A DNA stretch of 25,680 nucleotides from Candidatus Gallimonas intestinigallinarum (GTDB taxonomy: Bacteria > Bacillota_A > Clostridia > Christensenellales > Borkfalkiaceae). Shown piece after piece: positions 14,091 through 21,316 of this stretch. The notes under the pieces were generated by a model. That model ran no database searches and was not told the origin of the DNA. It saw only the letters and a list, made by a program, of their open reading frames with translations. Numbering within the stretch: the first letter of the stretch is position 1; the number at the start of each line of letters is the position of its first letter. The stretch lies in NCBI GenBank assembly GCA_019116405.1, contig DXBS01000119.1:1-25680 (forward strand), read 5' to 3'. The translations under genes were made by a program, and so were the position numbers.

Positions 14091-14879
14091 TTAATTGATC
14101 TTTTCCGTCATGCGGCGGAAATACTCGCTCAGCCCCCGCGTCAGAAATGTGACGGTGCGCGCGGATTTTCGCACGATCAGCCGATCGTCTGCGCCCGCTT
14201 CTCCAAGGTAGACGCCGTCCCCGTAGAGCACGACTTCCCCCTTCAAGAGGGAAAAGCCCAGTTCACTCTTATCAGAATAGGCAATGGGACGGCTGCGCAT
14301 GGAAAATGCACAGACGGGCGTGAGCTGGAAGGTCTCGCAGTCGGGCGTCATGATGCTCCCGCCCGCCGAAAGCGAATAGGCGGTGGAGCCGGTCGGCGTC
14401 GTCACGATGAGCCCGTCCGCGACGAACTCACCGGCATGGCTCCCGTCGATGGTGACGGCGATCCGCACGACCTTGTTCGCCCTTCCCGGATAGACGGGAT
14501 GCAGCAAAGCAAGCTCATTGAGACAGTCAAACATTTTCCCGTTGAGCTCCGCCTCCAGCATGGAGCGCCTGAGCATGGCACAATGTTCGTCCAACGCAAG
14601 CGGCACAACGCGCTCGCACTCGTCGCGCTCGAACTCCGTAAGAAAGCCGAGCGTACCGAAATTGACGCCCACAATGGGAATATTCAAAACGGACGCGCGC
14701 AGGGCGACGCGAAGCATCGTGCCGTCGCCGCCGAGCACGATGAGCCTGTCGACCTGCCCGATCTCCTTCAGATCGCTGTAAATGATCGCGGCATGTCCAT
14801 GACGGCGTATGTCTGCTGCGAGGCGCTCTGCGACGGAGGCGTCAGCCTGATCGCGGTTGTAAAAGATCCCGAGTTTCAT
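14091..14879 (-). CDS. nadK: NAD kinase
   Basis: Phosphorylates NAD to NADP with ATP or polyphosphate. The 262-residue protein shows the catalytic GGDGT at 50-54, the LNE motif in CLNELALLH, and the DGLIVTTPTGSTAYSLSAGG substrate-binding segment, all in the normal order. The ATG has no ribosome site in front. Instead a consensus promoter ends eight bases upstream, so translation probably starts on an mRNA with only about two leader bases. nadK begins a unit with argR (11 bases on) and recN. Bacillus subtilis lacks nadK at this place, but many Clostridia have it between tlyA and argR. Confidence 0.96.
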   Translation of the reverse strand: MKLGIFYNRDQADASVAERLAADIRRHGHAAIIYSDLKEIGQVDRLIVLGGDGTMLRVALRASVLNIPIVGVNFGTLGFLTEFERDECERVVPLALDEHCAMLRRSMLEAELNGKMFDCLNELALLHPVYPGRANKVVRIAVTIDGSHAGEFVADGLIVTTPTGSTAYSLSAGGSIMTPDCETFQLTPVCAFSMRSRPIAYSDKSELGFSLLKGEVVLYGDGVYLGEAGADDRLIVRKSARTVTFLTRGLSEYFRRMTEKIN

Positions 14880-14887
14880 TTGCGGTT

Positions 14888-14916
14888 ATTATACAACAAT
14901 TGGTGAATATATGCAA
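14888..14916 (-). promoter_or_regulatory. Promoter of nadK-argR-recN, predicted near-leaderless
   Basis: On the minus strand TTGCAT (14911-14916), a 17-base spacer and a perfect TATAAT (14888-14893), inside the 46-base gap after tlyA. The predicted start at 14881 leaves two bases before the ATG. Confidence 0.75.
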
Positions 14917-14925
14917 GGGGTTTTC

Positions 14926-15702
14926 TCAAATTTCTTCCGGGAAAGGGCGCTCCTGTGCGCGGTGCAAAAATTGCTCCCGCGCGATCGGCACCCCGCCCTT
15001 TTTTAAGAACACGATATACTCCACATTTTTGTGCGCATGGATGGGCGCGTTGACGATCCCCTGAGGCGCGAGCTGCACGGCAAGGCATTGATCGTAAAAC
15101 TGCGACAGCAGCGCACCGTGCATTTTGACGGGTAAAATGCCGCCCTTTTTCAGTCCAACCCCGCCGCATTCGAACTGCGGCTTAAAAAGCACAAACGCCC
15201 TGCCGCCGTCATCGAGCAGGCCTGCGATCACGGGCAGAATCAGGGACAGCGAAATAAAGCTCAGATCGGAGACGATACCGTCAAGGGGAAGGTCAAAATC
15301 TTCGCAGCGAAGATAACGAGCATTCGTCTCGTCCAACACGACAACGCGCGGATCGGACGCAACCGAGGGCGCAAGCTGATCTTTCCCGACGTCGACGGCA
15401 TACACACGTTGCGCACCGCGCGACAAAAGCACCTCACAAAAACCGCCCGTGCTCGCGCCGAGATCGGCAAATACCTCTCCTTCGACGCTCTGCGAGAACG
15501 CCAAAAGTCCACGTTCCAGTTTATAGCCGCCGCGCGAGACACGCAGCGCCTCATCCGAGAGAAAGGTAAATTGGTCGGCATCGGACACGTCGTCCGCAGG
15601 CGAGAGCACTTTCCCGCCGCGCAGAATGAGCCCCTTTTTCAGGATCTCCTTTGCACGCGTCCGCGAACCGTACTTTTCCGCAAAAAAGCTATCCGCGCGC
15701 AT
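14926..15702 (-). CDS. tlyA: TlyA family rRNA 2'-O-methyltransferase
   Basis: Expected to methylate ribose of cytidine in 16S and/or 23S rRNA using S-adenosylmethionine. The 258-residue protein starts with an S4 RNA-binding domain (MRADSFFAEKYGSRTRAKEIL, about 1-60). The methyltransferase core follows, with the SAM motif VFADLGASTGGFCEVLL, the acidic YAVDVG strand end, and the FVLFKPQFECG segment. I chose the ATG at 15702 because AGGGTG lies upstream and TlyA proteins begin with M-R-x-D; ATGs further upstream would add unrelated residues inside dxs. It overlaps the end of dxs by 14 bases. In Bacillus the orthologue (yqxC) sits at the same place. Confidence 0.93.
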   Translation of the reverse strand: MRADSFFAEKYGSRTRAKEILKKGLILRGGKVLSPADDVSDADQFTFLSDEALRVSRGGYKLERGLLAFSQSVEGEVFADLGASTGGFCEVLLSRGAQRVYAVDVGKDQLAPSVASDPRVVVLDETNARYLRCEDFDLPLDGIVSDLSFISLSLILPVIAGLLDDGGRAFVLFKPQFECGGVGLKKGGILPVKMHGALLSQFYDQCLAVQLAPQGIVNAPIHAHKNVEYIVFLKKGGVPIAREQFLHRAQERPFPEEI

Positions 15703-17401
15703 GACACACCCTAATACATTGAAGGATGTCATCCGCATTCAGCCCGAATTCTTCCATCAGTTCCGCTACGCCGCCGTGCGGAATAAATGCATCGCGATAG
15801 CCGAAGGAATAGACAAGCTTCCCGCTGTTGACAAGAACATTTGCGATCGCCTCGCCAATGCCGCCGCGCAAGACGTTATCTTCCAGTGTAATGACATACT
15901 TTTCCTTCCGTTCAAGCAGCATCTGCGTATCCAGCGGCCTTGCAAAGCGCGCATTGACGAGGGAAACTTCAATTCCCTCCTTTTGCGCCGCCAGTATGAC
16001 GTTCTGCGCAAGTTTGATGCACCGTTCGCCCGCCGCATAGATTATTATGTCAGACATAGTACTATGCAAAACTTCAAACTTCCCTACTTCAATGCCGTCT
16101 GAGATGCCCTCCTCCCCCTCTCTCGGGTAGCGGATGGCAAGCGGCCCGTTTATATGCGTGCTCTCGCGCAATATGGCGCGAAATTCTGCAATATTTTTGG
16201 GAATCGCGATCGTCAGATTGGGAATCGGAGCAAGATAGGACAGGTCAAACACGCCCTGATGCGTCTCCCCGTCCGAGCCGGAGATCCCCGCACGGTCGAT
16301 GCAGAACGTGACGGGCAGATTCTGTCCGCAGATATCATGAATGATTTCATCGAAGGCGCGCTGCAAAAAGGTGGAATAGATGGCATAATAAGGGCGCATC
16401 CCCTGCGTCGCAAGCGCAGCGGCGAGCACCGAGGCATGCTCCTCGCAGATCCCGACGTCGTACGCCCGCTCGGGGAATTTGTTGAAGAAGGGACGCAAGC
16501 CGAGCGCATCCGTCATTGCAGCCGTGACGGCGACGATCCTTTCGTCCTCCTTCGCCATGGCGACGAGCTCTTCCCCCAGCGCCGCGGAATATTCCGACTT
16601 CGGCTTAGCGGGCGAGATCCCGTGCGTTCTGCTAGGCTCCTGCTCACAAAACGCATATCCCTGCCCCTTTCGCGTCGTGACATGCAAAAGCACGCTGTCT
16701 GAAGCGAGCGCCTCCTTTGCCTGTTCTAAGGCGGGGATGACCTCTGTTAGGTCGTTCCCGTTATAGACGCCCATATATTTCAGGCCATACCGCTCAAAGA
16801 GGGCGACATCTTCCTGCGGCGCAGCGCCGCACTTCATCTCATCCAGCACCTCATGCGTGCCGCCGACGGTAGGCGAAATGGACATGCCATTGTCGTTTAA
16901 GATGATGAGCACCTTGGTATTGAGTATCTTTAAGCTGTTGAGCGCCTCGTAGACGAGGCCATTATTGAGCGAGCCGTCGCCGATCAGGGCAACAACCTGA
17001 AAATCCTCGCCCTTTAAGTCGCGCGCCTTGGCAATGCCGAGCGCGGCAGAGACGGATGTCCCCGCGTGCCCCGTATCATAGCTGTCATACGAGCTCTCCG
17101 ACCGCTTGGGGAATCCGGCAATCCCCCCTCTCTGGCGCAGAGTAAAGAAGCGCTCAGCGCGCCCGGAGAGAAGTTTGTGCACATAGCACTGGTGCCCGAC
17201 GTCAAAAATGATCTTATCCTTGGGAAACTCAAATACGCGGTGCAGCCCCACTGTGAGCTCCACGACCCCAAGGTTGGACGCGAGATGCCCACCGCGCAGA
17301 GCGACCGTCTGAAAGATCTCCTCCCGCAGCTGCTCGCAATATTTCTTTAATTGCGCAATGGAGGCGCCGCAAAGCGCCTCGTGTGACATGATCTGCACCA
17401 T
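15689..17401 (-). CDS. dxs: 1-deoxy-D-xylulose-5-phosphate synthase, short divergent form
   Basis: Thiamine-diphosphate enzyme that joins pyruvate and glyceraldehyde-3-phosphate, the first step of the MEP isoprenoid pathway. Conserved parts are GGHLASNLG (His39), DVGHQCYVHK, the TPP motif GDGSLNNG (141-148) with NDN at 169-171, catalytic Glu320 in GICEEHASV, the STFLQRAFDEIIHD helix and DRAGISGSDGETHQG. At 570 residues it is about 50 shorter than usual. The loss lies between residues 180 and 205, a flexible region in other DXS enzymes. The normally conserved D-G-H-D reads N-G-N-D at 214-217. These changes match a short clostridial DXS-like group as I recall it. The ATG follows the ispA stop with AGGTG upstream. 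Neighbouring ispA and tlyA support the assignment. Confidence 0.88.
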   Translation of the reverse strand: MVQIMSHEALCGASIAQLKKYCEQLREEIFQTVALRGGHLASNLGVVELTVGLHRVFEFPKDKIIFDVGHQCYVHKLLSGRAERFFTLRQRGGIAGFPKRSESSYDSYDTGHAGTSVSAALGIAKARDLKGEDFQVVALIGDGSLNNGLVYEALNSLKILNTKVLIILNDNGMSISPTVGGTHEVLDEMKCGAAPQEDVALFERYGLKYMGVYNGNDLTEVIPALEQAKEALASDSVLLHVTTRKGQGYAFCEQEPSRTHGISPAKPKSEYSAALGEELVAMAKEDERIVAVTAAMTDALGLRPFFNKFPERAYDVGICEEHASVLAAALATQGMRPYYAIYSTFLQRAFDEIIHDICGQNLPVTFCIDRAGISGSDGETHQGVFDLSYLAPIPNLTIAIPKNIAEFRAILRESTHINGPLAIRYPREGEEGISDGIEVGKFEVLHSTMSDIIIYAAGERCIKLAQNVILAAQKEGIEVSLVNARFARPLDTQMLLERKEKYVITLEDNVLRGGIGEAIANVLVNSGKLVYSFGYRDAFIPHGGVAELMEEFGLNADDILQCIRVCHARG

Positions 17402-17404
17402 GTT

Positions 17405-18277
17405 TCACCTGTCCCTCTTCAGGACGTAATCAACGATCCCATACAAAAAAGCGGTGTCCGCATCCTTCATCGCAGCAAGAATGGTTTTGCAGCGCGCGGC
17501 ACAGACTTCCGCCCGCTCTCTTGCGCCCGCAAGCGTATACACTTTGACCGCGGTCAGTTTTTGTTCCGCTTCGTCCTTTCCAACCGTCTTTCCGAGCTTC
17601 TCGCTTTCACCCGACGCATCGAGGATGTCGTCCGTCAGCTGGAACAGATTTCCGAGTTCCAGACCAAATTCTTCCGCTTCTGCCGCATATTTTTCCGCGA
17701 TGCACGCCGCCATGACGAGCGGCGCGGCGATCAGGCGCCCCGTCTTGTTGCGATAGATCCAGAGAAGCTCCGCTTCTCCGCCGTTTTCGCCCGTATAGAG
17801 AAGGTCCGCCGACTGCCCCGCGACCATTCCCGCGGCACCCGCAGCCTTTGAGAGCGCCTGCGCGGCGCGCAGATACCCTTCGCCCCGCCCGCACGCAGCA
17901 AGCAGCAGATCAAAGGCATAGGAAAGCAGAGCATCTCCCGCCAGAATGGCATTTGCCTCGCCGAACACTTTATGGTTGGACGGCCTGCCCCTGCGGAAGT
18001 CATCGTTATCCATAGCGGGCAGATCGTCATGGATGAGCGAATAGGTGTGAATGCTCTCCAGTGCGACGGCAAAATCTTCGTTGCTCCGCCAATCAACACC
18101 AAATGCCGCAAGCGCACCAAAAAAGAGCACGGGGCGCACACGCTTGCCCCCTGAAAGCAGGGAGTAGCGCATGCTCTCCGTGAGAATTTTCGGCTCAAAC
18201 GCCATCTCCGCGCACTTCTTTTGCAGATACGCTTCAAAGTGTGCGCGGTAAATTTCATACCGGTCGTGAAAGTTCAT
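17405..18277 (-). CDS. ispA: Polyprenyl (farnesyl/geranyl) diphosphate synthase
   Basis: Trans-prenyltransferase that extends allylic diphosphates with isopentenyl diphosphate. The 290-residue protein has the first Asp-rich motif DDLPAMDNDD (84-93), GKRVRP at 44-49, and the second Asp-rich motif DDILD (216-220). Residues five and four before the first motif are Ser80 and Leu81, with Tyr79 before them; chain length (C10, C15 or C20) cannot be fixed from this alone. The true start is the ATG at 18277, which overlaps the folD stop as ATGA. The long open frame further upstream is folD read in another frame. dxs follows three bases after the stop, so two isoprenoid genes are paired. Confidence 0.94.
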   Translation of the reverse strand: MNFHDRYEIYRAHFEAYLQKKCAEMAFEPKILTESMRYSLLSGGKRVRPVLFFGALAAFGVDWRSNEDFAVALESIHTYSLIHDDLPAMDNDDFRRGRPSNHKVFGEANAILAGDALLSYAFDLLLAACGRGEGYLRAAQALSKAAGAAGMVAGQSADLLYTGENGGEAELLWIYRNKTGRLIAAPLVMAACIAEKYAAEAEEFGLELGNLFQLTDDILDASGESEKLGKTVGKDEAEQKLTAVKVYTLAGARERAEVCAARCKTILAAMKDADTAFLYGIVDYVLKRDR

Positions 18278-19119
18278 CGCATCGCACGCTCCGCACAGGA
18301 TACTGCATTTTGCAGCAACATTGCGATTGTCATGGGACCGACGCCGCCGGGGACGGGCGTAATCAGCGACGCCTTCTGCGAGACCGCCGCAAAGTCCACA
18401 TCCCCCACGAGTTTGCCGTCCACGCGATTGATCCCGACGTCGACGACGACAGCGCCCTCCTTTACCATATCGGCCGTGACAAAGTTGGGCTTCCCGATCG
18501 CCGCGATCAGAATATCGGCGCGCGCACACTCTTCCGCCAGATTGACGGTGCGCGAATGACAAATTGTCACGGTCGCATCGGCATTGAGCAGCAGGAGCGC
18601 CATAGGACGCCCGACAATGTTGCTTCTGCCGATGACGACGGCGCGCTTGCCGCGCGGTTCCACGCCGTAGCGGTGCAGAAGCTCCATGACGCCCAAAGGC
18701 GTACAGGCGACAGTGCATTCCTCGTTTCGCGCAAGCCTTCCGATATTTTCCGCGGAAAACCCGTCCACGTCTTTCTCAGCGGGAATACATGCGAGAATTT
18801 TGTCCGCGTTCAGATGCCTGGGCAAAGGAAGCTGAACGAGGATGCCGTGCACCGCATCGTCCGAAGCAAGCGCGCGCACCAATTCCTCTGCCTCCGCTTG
18901 CGTCACGTCCGCGGGCAGGTAATGCGCAAAGGAGCGGATCCCCGCTTCTTCACATCCCCTGATCTTGTTGCGGACATAGACCTGCGAGGCGGGATCCTCG
19001 CCGATCAGCACGACCGCAAGTCCCACCTTTTGACCGTATTTTTCTTCAAATGCCGCCGTTTTGCCGCGCAGCTGCGCGCGGATCTCGGCGGCGGTCTTTT
19101 TTCCGTCGATGATCGTCAT
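18274..19119 (-). CDS. folD: Bifunctional methylene-THF dehydrogenase/methenyl-THF cyclohydrolase
   Basis: Interconverts 5,10-methylene- and 10-formyl-tetrahydrofolate with NADP, feeding one-carbon units to purines and formyl-methionine. The 281-residue protein has the catalytic Tyr48 and Lys52 in YVRNK, GILVQLPLP, EKDVDGF, the Rossmann segment VVIGRSNIVGRPMALLLL and the signature PVPGGVGPMTIAML. It overlaps nusB upstream and ispA downstream, each time as ATGA. In Bacillus xseA and xseB lie between folD and ispA; here there is no room for them. Confidence 0.97.
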   Translation of the reverse strand: MTIIDGKKTAAEIRAQLRGKTAAFEEKYGQKVGLAVVLIGEDPASQVYVRNKIRGCEEAGIRSFAHYLPADVTQAEAEELVRALASDDAVHGILVQLPLPRHLNADKILACIPAEKDVDGFSAENIGRLARNEECTVACTPLGVMELLHRYGVEPRGKRAVVIGRSNIVGRPMALLLLNADATVTICHSRTVNLAEECARADILIAAIGKPNFVTADMVKEGAVVVDVGINRVDGKLVGDVDFAAVSQKASLITPVPGGVGPMTIAMLLQNAVSCAERAMR

Positions 19120-19508
19120 TTGTTGATGATTCCCCCCAATACGCCGTTGACAAAGTCCGCCGACTTCTCCGTAGAGTACTTGCGTGCGATCGCCGTTGCC
19201 TCGGAAACGGAGACGACGGGCGGAATATCATCCATGTACTTGATCTCCGCAAGGGCGATGAGCATTGCCGCCTTGTCTGCGGGGTAGATGCGATAGTCCG
19301 CAAAGCGCGTCACCGTCTCGGCGATCTCCCCGGACAGCTCGTCCTTATGCGTCAGAACAGCGTTTACGATGCGTTCTGCAAACGCTATCTCCTCCTCTTT
19401 GAGCTTTGCGAGCCGGTAGACGCCTGCCCGAAAGTTTTTTTCGCCGTCGCCGCCGAACAGATCTGCGAACACGATCTTGAATGCGGCTTCCCGCGCATCA
19501 CTTCTCAT
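19116..19508 (-). CDS. nusB: Transcription antitermination factor NusB
   Basis: RNA-binding helical protein that, with NusE (S10), supports rRNA transcription elongation. The 130-residue protein starts REAAFKIVFADLF, the usual first helix of NusB. It ends IALAEIKYMDDIPPVVSVSEATAIARKYSTEKSADFVNGVLGGI, a clear family signature. GAGG lies nine bases before the ATG. The stop overlaps the folD start. It follows the Gls24-family gene, with a 12-base-pair hairpin between the two. Confidence 0.95.
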   Translation of the reverse strand: MRSDAREAAFKIVFADLFGGDGEKNFRAGVYRLAKLKEEEIAFAERIVNAVLTHKDELSGEIAETVTRFADYRIYPADKAAMLIALAEIKYMDDIPPVVSVSEATAIARKYSTEKSADFVNGVLGGIINK

Positions 19509-19528
19509 AATGTTATCCTCATGTAAAT

Positions 19529-19556
19529 CGTTCCCCCTCGCAAGCGAGAGGGAACG
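19529..19556 (-). terminator. Hairpin between the Gls24-family gene and nusB
   Basis: Arms 19545-19556 and 19529-19540 (CGTTCCCTCTCG with CGAGGGGGAACG on the minus strand) pair over 12 positions, one of them U-G, around a CTTG loop. Only a weak T stretch (ATTTAC) follows, so it may be a leaky terminator or an RNA-processing site rather than a full stop. Confidence 0.5.
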
Positions 19557-19565
19557 GCGCGTTTG

Positions 19566-19943
19566 TTATGCGTTTGCCGCTTGTTCAACGGGCGCTTCCT
19601 GTTCCACAGGCGGCTGCGTCCTGGACGCAGGAAAAATGACGCTCGTAACGTGGACGTCCACCTTCGCGATCTTGTACTTCGTCATGGACTCCACCATCTG
19701 CTTGATATTCTGCTGGATGCGGAATGCAAGTTCGGGCACCTTGTAGCCATAGTATGCAATGACGGAGATATCCACAAAGACGCCCTCTTTCTCAAAGCAG
19801 ATCTTGATGCCGTGATTTTTGGACGACACGAGCTCGATCCCCTCCGTCTCGCGCAGGCTGAGAACGGCAATGCCGCTCACGATATCCGAATTATAGGTAA
19901 TTTTCCCCTTCTGACCGTTGGGATTGTACTTGATACTTGCCAT
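19566..19943 (-). CDS. yqhY: Asp23/Gls24 family envelope-stress protein (YqhY-like)
   Basis: A 125-residue member of the Asp23/Gls24 family. The core GKITYNSDIVSGIAVLSLRETEGIELVS and VFVDISVIAYYGYKVPELAFRIQQNIKQMVES are typical. The C-terminal tail is rich in Pro, Glu, Gln and Ala. In Bacillus the orthologue yqhY sits just before nusB and is linked to control of acetyl-CoA carboxylase, whose accB-accC genes lie next to it there but are absent here. I start at the ATG at 19943, with AAAGGAG in front; the in-frame ATG at 19964 lies within the promoter -10. No signal peptide is visible, so it is cytoplasmic or membrane-peripheral. Confidence 0.9.
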   Translation of the reverse strand: MASIKYNPNGQKGKITYNSDIVSGIAVLSLRETEGIELVSSKNHGIKICFEKEGVFVDISVIAYYGYKVPELAFRIQQNIKQMVESMTKYKIAKVDVHVTSVIFPASRTQPPVEQEAPVEQAANA

Positions 19944-19962
19944 AACAGTCTCCTTTGCAACC

Positions 19963-19971
19963 ATTATAGCA
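19963..19971 (-). promoter_or_regulatory. Extended -10 promoter of the Gls24-family gene and nusB operon
   Basis: On the minus strand TGC-TATAAT (19963-19971) is a perfect extended -10 element; the -35 region is poor. The predicted start near 19956 gives a 13-base leader containing AAAGGAG. This separates the housekeeping operon from spoIIIA, although read-through from spoIIIAH is possible because no clear terminator lies between. Confidence 0.65.
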
Positions 19972-20000
19972 CATCTTTTGCAAATTTACCACTGTTTTTT

Positions 20001-20480
20001 TCAACTTTCCGCGTAAACAGGCATAATTATAATATTTCCGTCCCGCACCTGCTGTTCCTCTTCCAGCACATAGAAGATCTTTGTGACCATTTCGCTCGTC
20101 AGTTCGCTGGAATTGACAAAGACGTTGATATTTTCCGAATCCCCGATCGCAACCGCCGCATCGGAGAAGCCCATCGTCTTGATGATGGATTCCATGATGA
20201 GTTCATCCTCCATCATCTCCACGAGTTCCTGCTTGCGCGCGACGGCGGCATCGTACTCCTCCGTACCCGGCTCATACGCCGAAATGATGCTGTCAAGCTG
20301 CACGAACTCTTCGCTTCGCGTTGTATTTCGTTCGGCGCGATATGTCGTGAAATAGTTTGCTTCGACTGCGGCGTCTACGTCCTGTGACTGCGTCCCCGCA
20401 AGGACAAAGTTGCAGACGGCCGTCACTGCGAGCAGCAGGACGAGCGTCGACATCAGGGCAATTTTCTTGGTGTTGGACAT
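20001..20480 (-). CDS. spoIIIAH: Stage III sporulation protein AH
   Basis: Mother-cell membrane protein whose outer domain binds forespore SpoIIQ and forms part of the ring joining the two cells. The 159-residue protein has an N-terminal membrane segment (KKIALMSTLVLLLAVTAVCNFVLAG), a charged linker, and a C-terminal ring-building-motif domain (MGFSDAAVAIGDSENINVFVNSSELTSEMVTKIFYVL). It is shorter than the 218 residues of Bacillus, mainly in the linker. The ATG at 20480 has AAGGAG seven bases upstream. It is the last gene of the spoIIIA operon. Confidence 0.92.
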   Translation of the reverse strand: MSNTKKIALMSTLVLLLAVTAVCNFVLAGTQSQDVDAAVEANYFTTYRAERNTTRSEEFVQLDSIISAYEPGTEEYDAAVARKQELVEMMEDELIMESIIKTMGFSDAAVAIGDSENINVFVNSSELTSEMVTKIFYVLEEEQQVRDGNIIIMPVYAES

Positions 20481-20501
20481 TTCTATTCTCCTTCTATACA
20501 A

Positions 20502-20864
20502 TTATTTTTTGTCAGACGGATACACATAGATCCGATTGTCCGCAAGGTTGAGCGCGTTTGCCGTGATCTGCGTGATCCTGAGGCGGACGAGGATTCCGTC
20601 CTCGCCGTCAAATACGACCACCGCGCTGACCGGAACGCCGTCCTCCTCCGTGACCATGACCGTCACACGCTCAACGCCCTCGACCTCCGAAAGCAGCGCG
20701 CCGATCCGTTCTTCCTGCGCGGTGGGCGCATAGGTGCCCGTTGGCGCGTCCTCCGTCTTTCCGAAGACAAACCAGCATCCCAGAAGCAGCGCAAGCGCTA
20801 TCAGGGCAATGAGAAGAATGCGCGCCGTCTTATTTTCCCACAGCTTTTTCAGTGCCTCTTTCAC
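20502..20864 (-). CDS. spoIIIAG: Stage III sporulation protein AG, minimal form
   Basis: Ring-forming subunit of the SpoIIIA channel in the mother-cell membrane. The 120-residue protein has one membrane helix (ARILLIALIALALLLGCWFVFG) and a ring-building-motif domain: EERIGALLSEVEGVERVTVMV, a short turn, then VSAVVVFDGEDGILVRLRITQITANALNLADNRIYVYP. Bacillus SpoIIIAG has about 229 residues with a large beta insertion inside this domain; here only about eight residues connect the halves. I start at a GTG at 20864, four bases after GGAGG and overlapping the spoIIIAF stop as GTGA. An ATG at 20882 would add six residues without a good ribosome site. Identity is supported by position and the conserved C-terminal half. 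Confidence 0.88.
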   Translation of the reverse strand: MKEALKKLWENKTARILLIALIALALLLGCWFVFGKTEDAPTGTYAPTAQEERIGALLSEVEGVERVTVMVTEEDGVPVSAVVVFDGEDGILVRLRITQITANALNLADNRIYVYPSDKK

Positions 20865-21316
20865 ATGACCTCCGCTTCGCATCCGTAACGGGTTTCAAGC
20901 GCATTTTCGATCTGCTCACTAATATGTATATGCTCGTCCTGTTCATATATTCCGAAATTTGTGATGGTAACAGCGATTTTTTGATAGGAAAATGTCGTAT
21001 CCGCATTGCGCTCGACCTGCGCCTGACCCGCGACGCCGTATGTCTCGTCGAGCCAGAGGACAATTTCCTCCTCGTCCTGCGCGGCAAGTTCCTGCGCGCA
21101 GTACGCAAGATACGCTTCATCCATCTCCGGTACAGCGACGGAAAAGGTCAGTCCCTCGCCCGAGATAAGCCCCTTAAGCGGCGCGAGCATCACAAAGAGC
21201 GTGACGAGTTTGGTCGCCCCCTTCAGAAACTGCCCCATCTTGCCGCTTGGTGCAATGATCGTGATGAGCACCGACAACAGCACGACGCCGACAATGCTTA
21301 AAATATACTGCGTCAT
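20861..21316 (-). CDS. spoIIIAF: Stage III sporulation protein AF
   Basis: Component of the SpoIIIA complex in the mother-cell membrane. The 151-residue protein starts with two membrane helices (ILSIVGVVLLSVLITIIAP and LKGATKLVTLFVMLAPLKGLI, with the polar GKMGQF turn between). A soluble domain with a possible ring-building motif follows (YQKIAVTITNFGIYEQ...ISEQIENALETRYG). The ATG at 21316 shares one base with the spoIIIAE stop (TGATG); the longer open frame upstream is spoIIIAE sequence in another frame. It is shorter than the Bacillus protein (206). Confidence 0.9.
   Translation of the reverse strand: MTQYILSIVGVVLLSVLITIIAPSGKMGQFLKGATKLVTLFVMLAPLKGLISGEGLTFSVAVPEMDEAYLAYCAQELAAQDEEEIVLWLDETYGVAGQAQVERNADTTFSYQKIAVTITNFGIYEQDEHIHISEQIENALETRYGCEAEVM

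Noticed and set aside
18278..18718. N-terminal extension of ispA
   Set aside because: It is folD read in another frame, very rich in Arg, Gly and Cys; the family start fits the ATG at 18277.
18241..19287. 348-residue plus-strand open frame opposite folD and nusB
   Set aside because: Crosses two real genes with conserved signatures on the other strand; no domain of its own.
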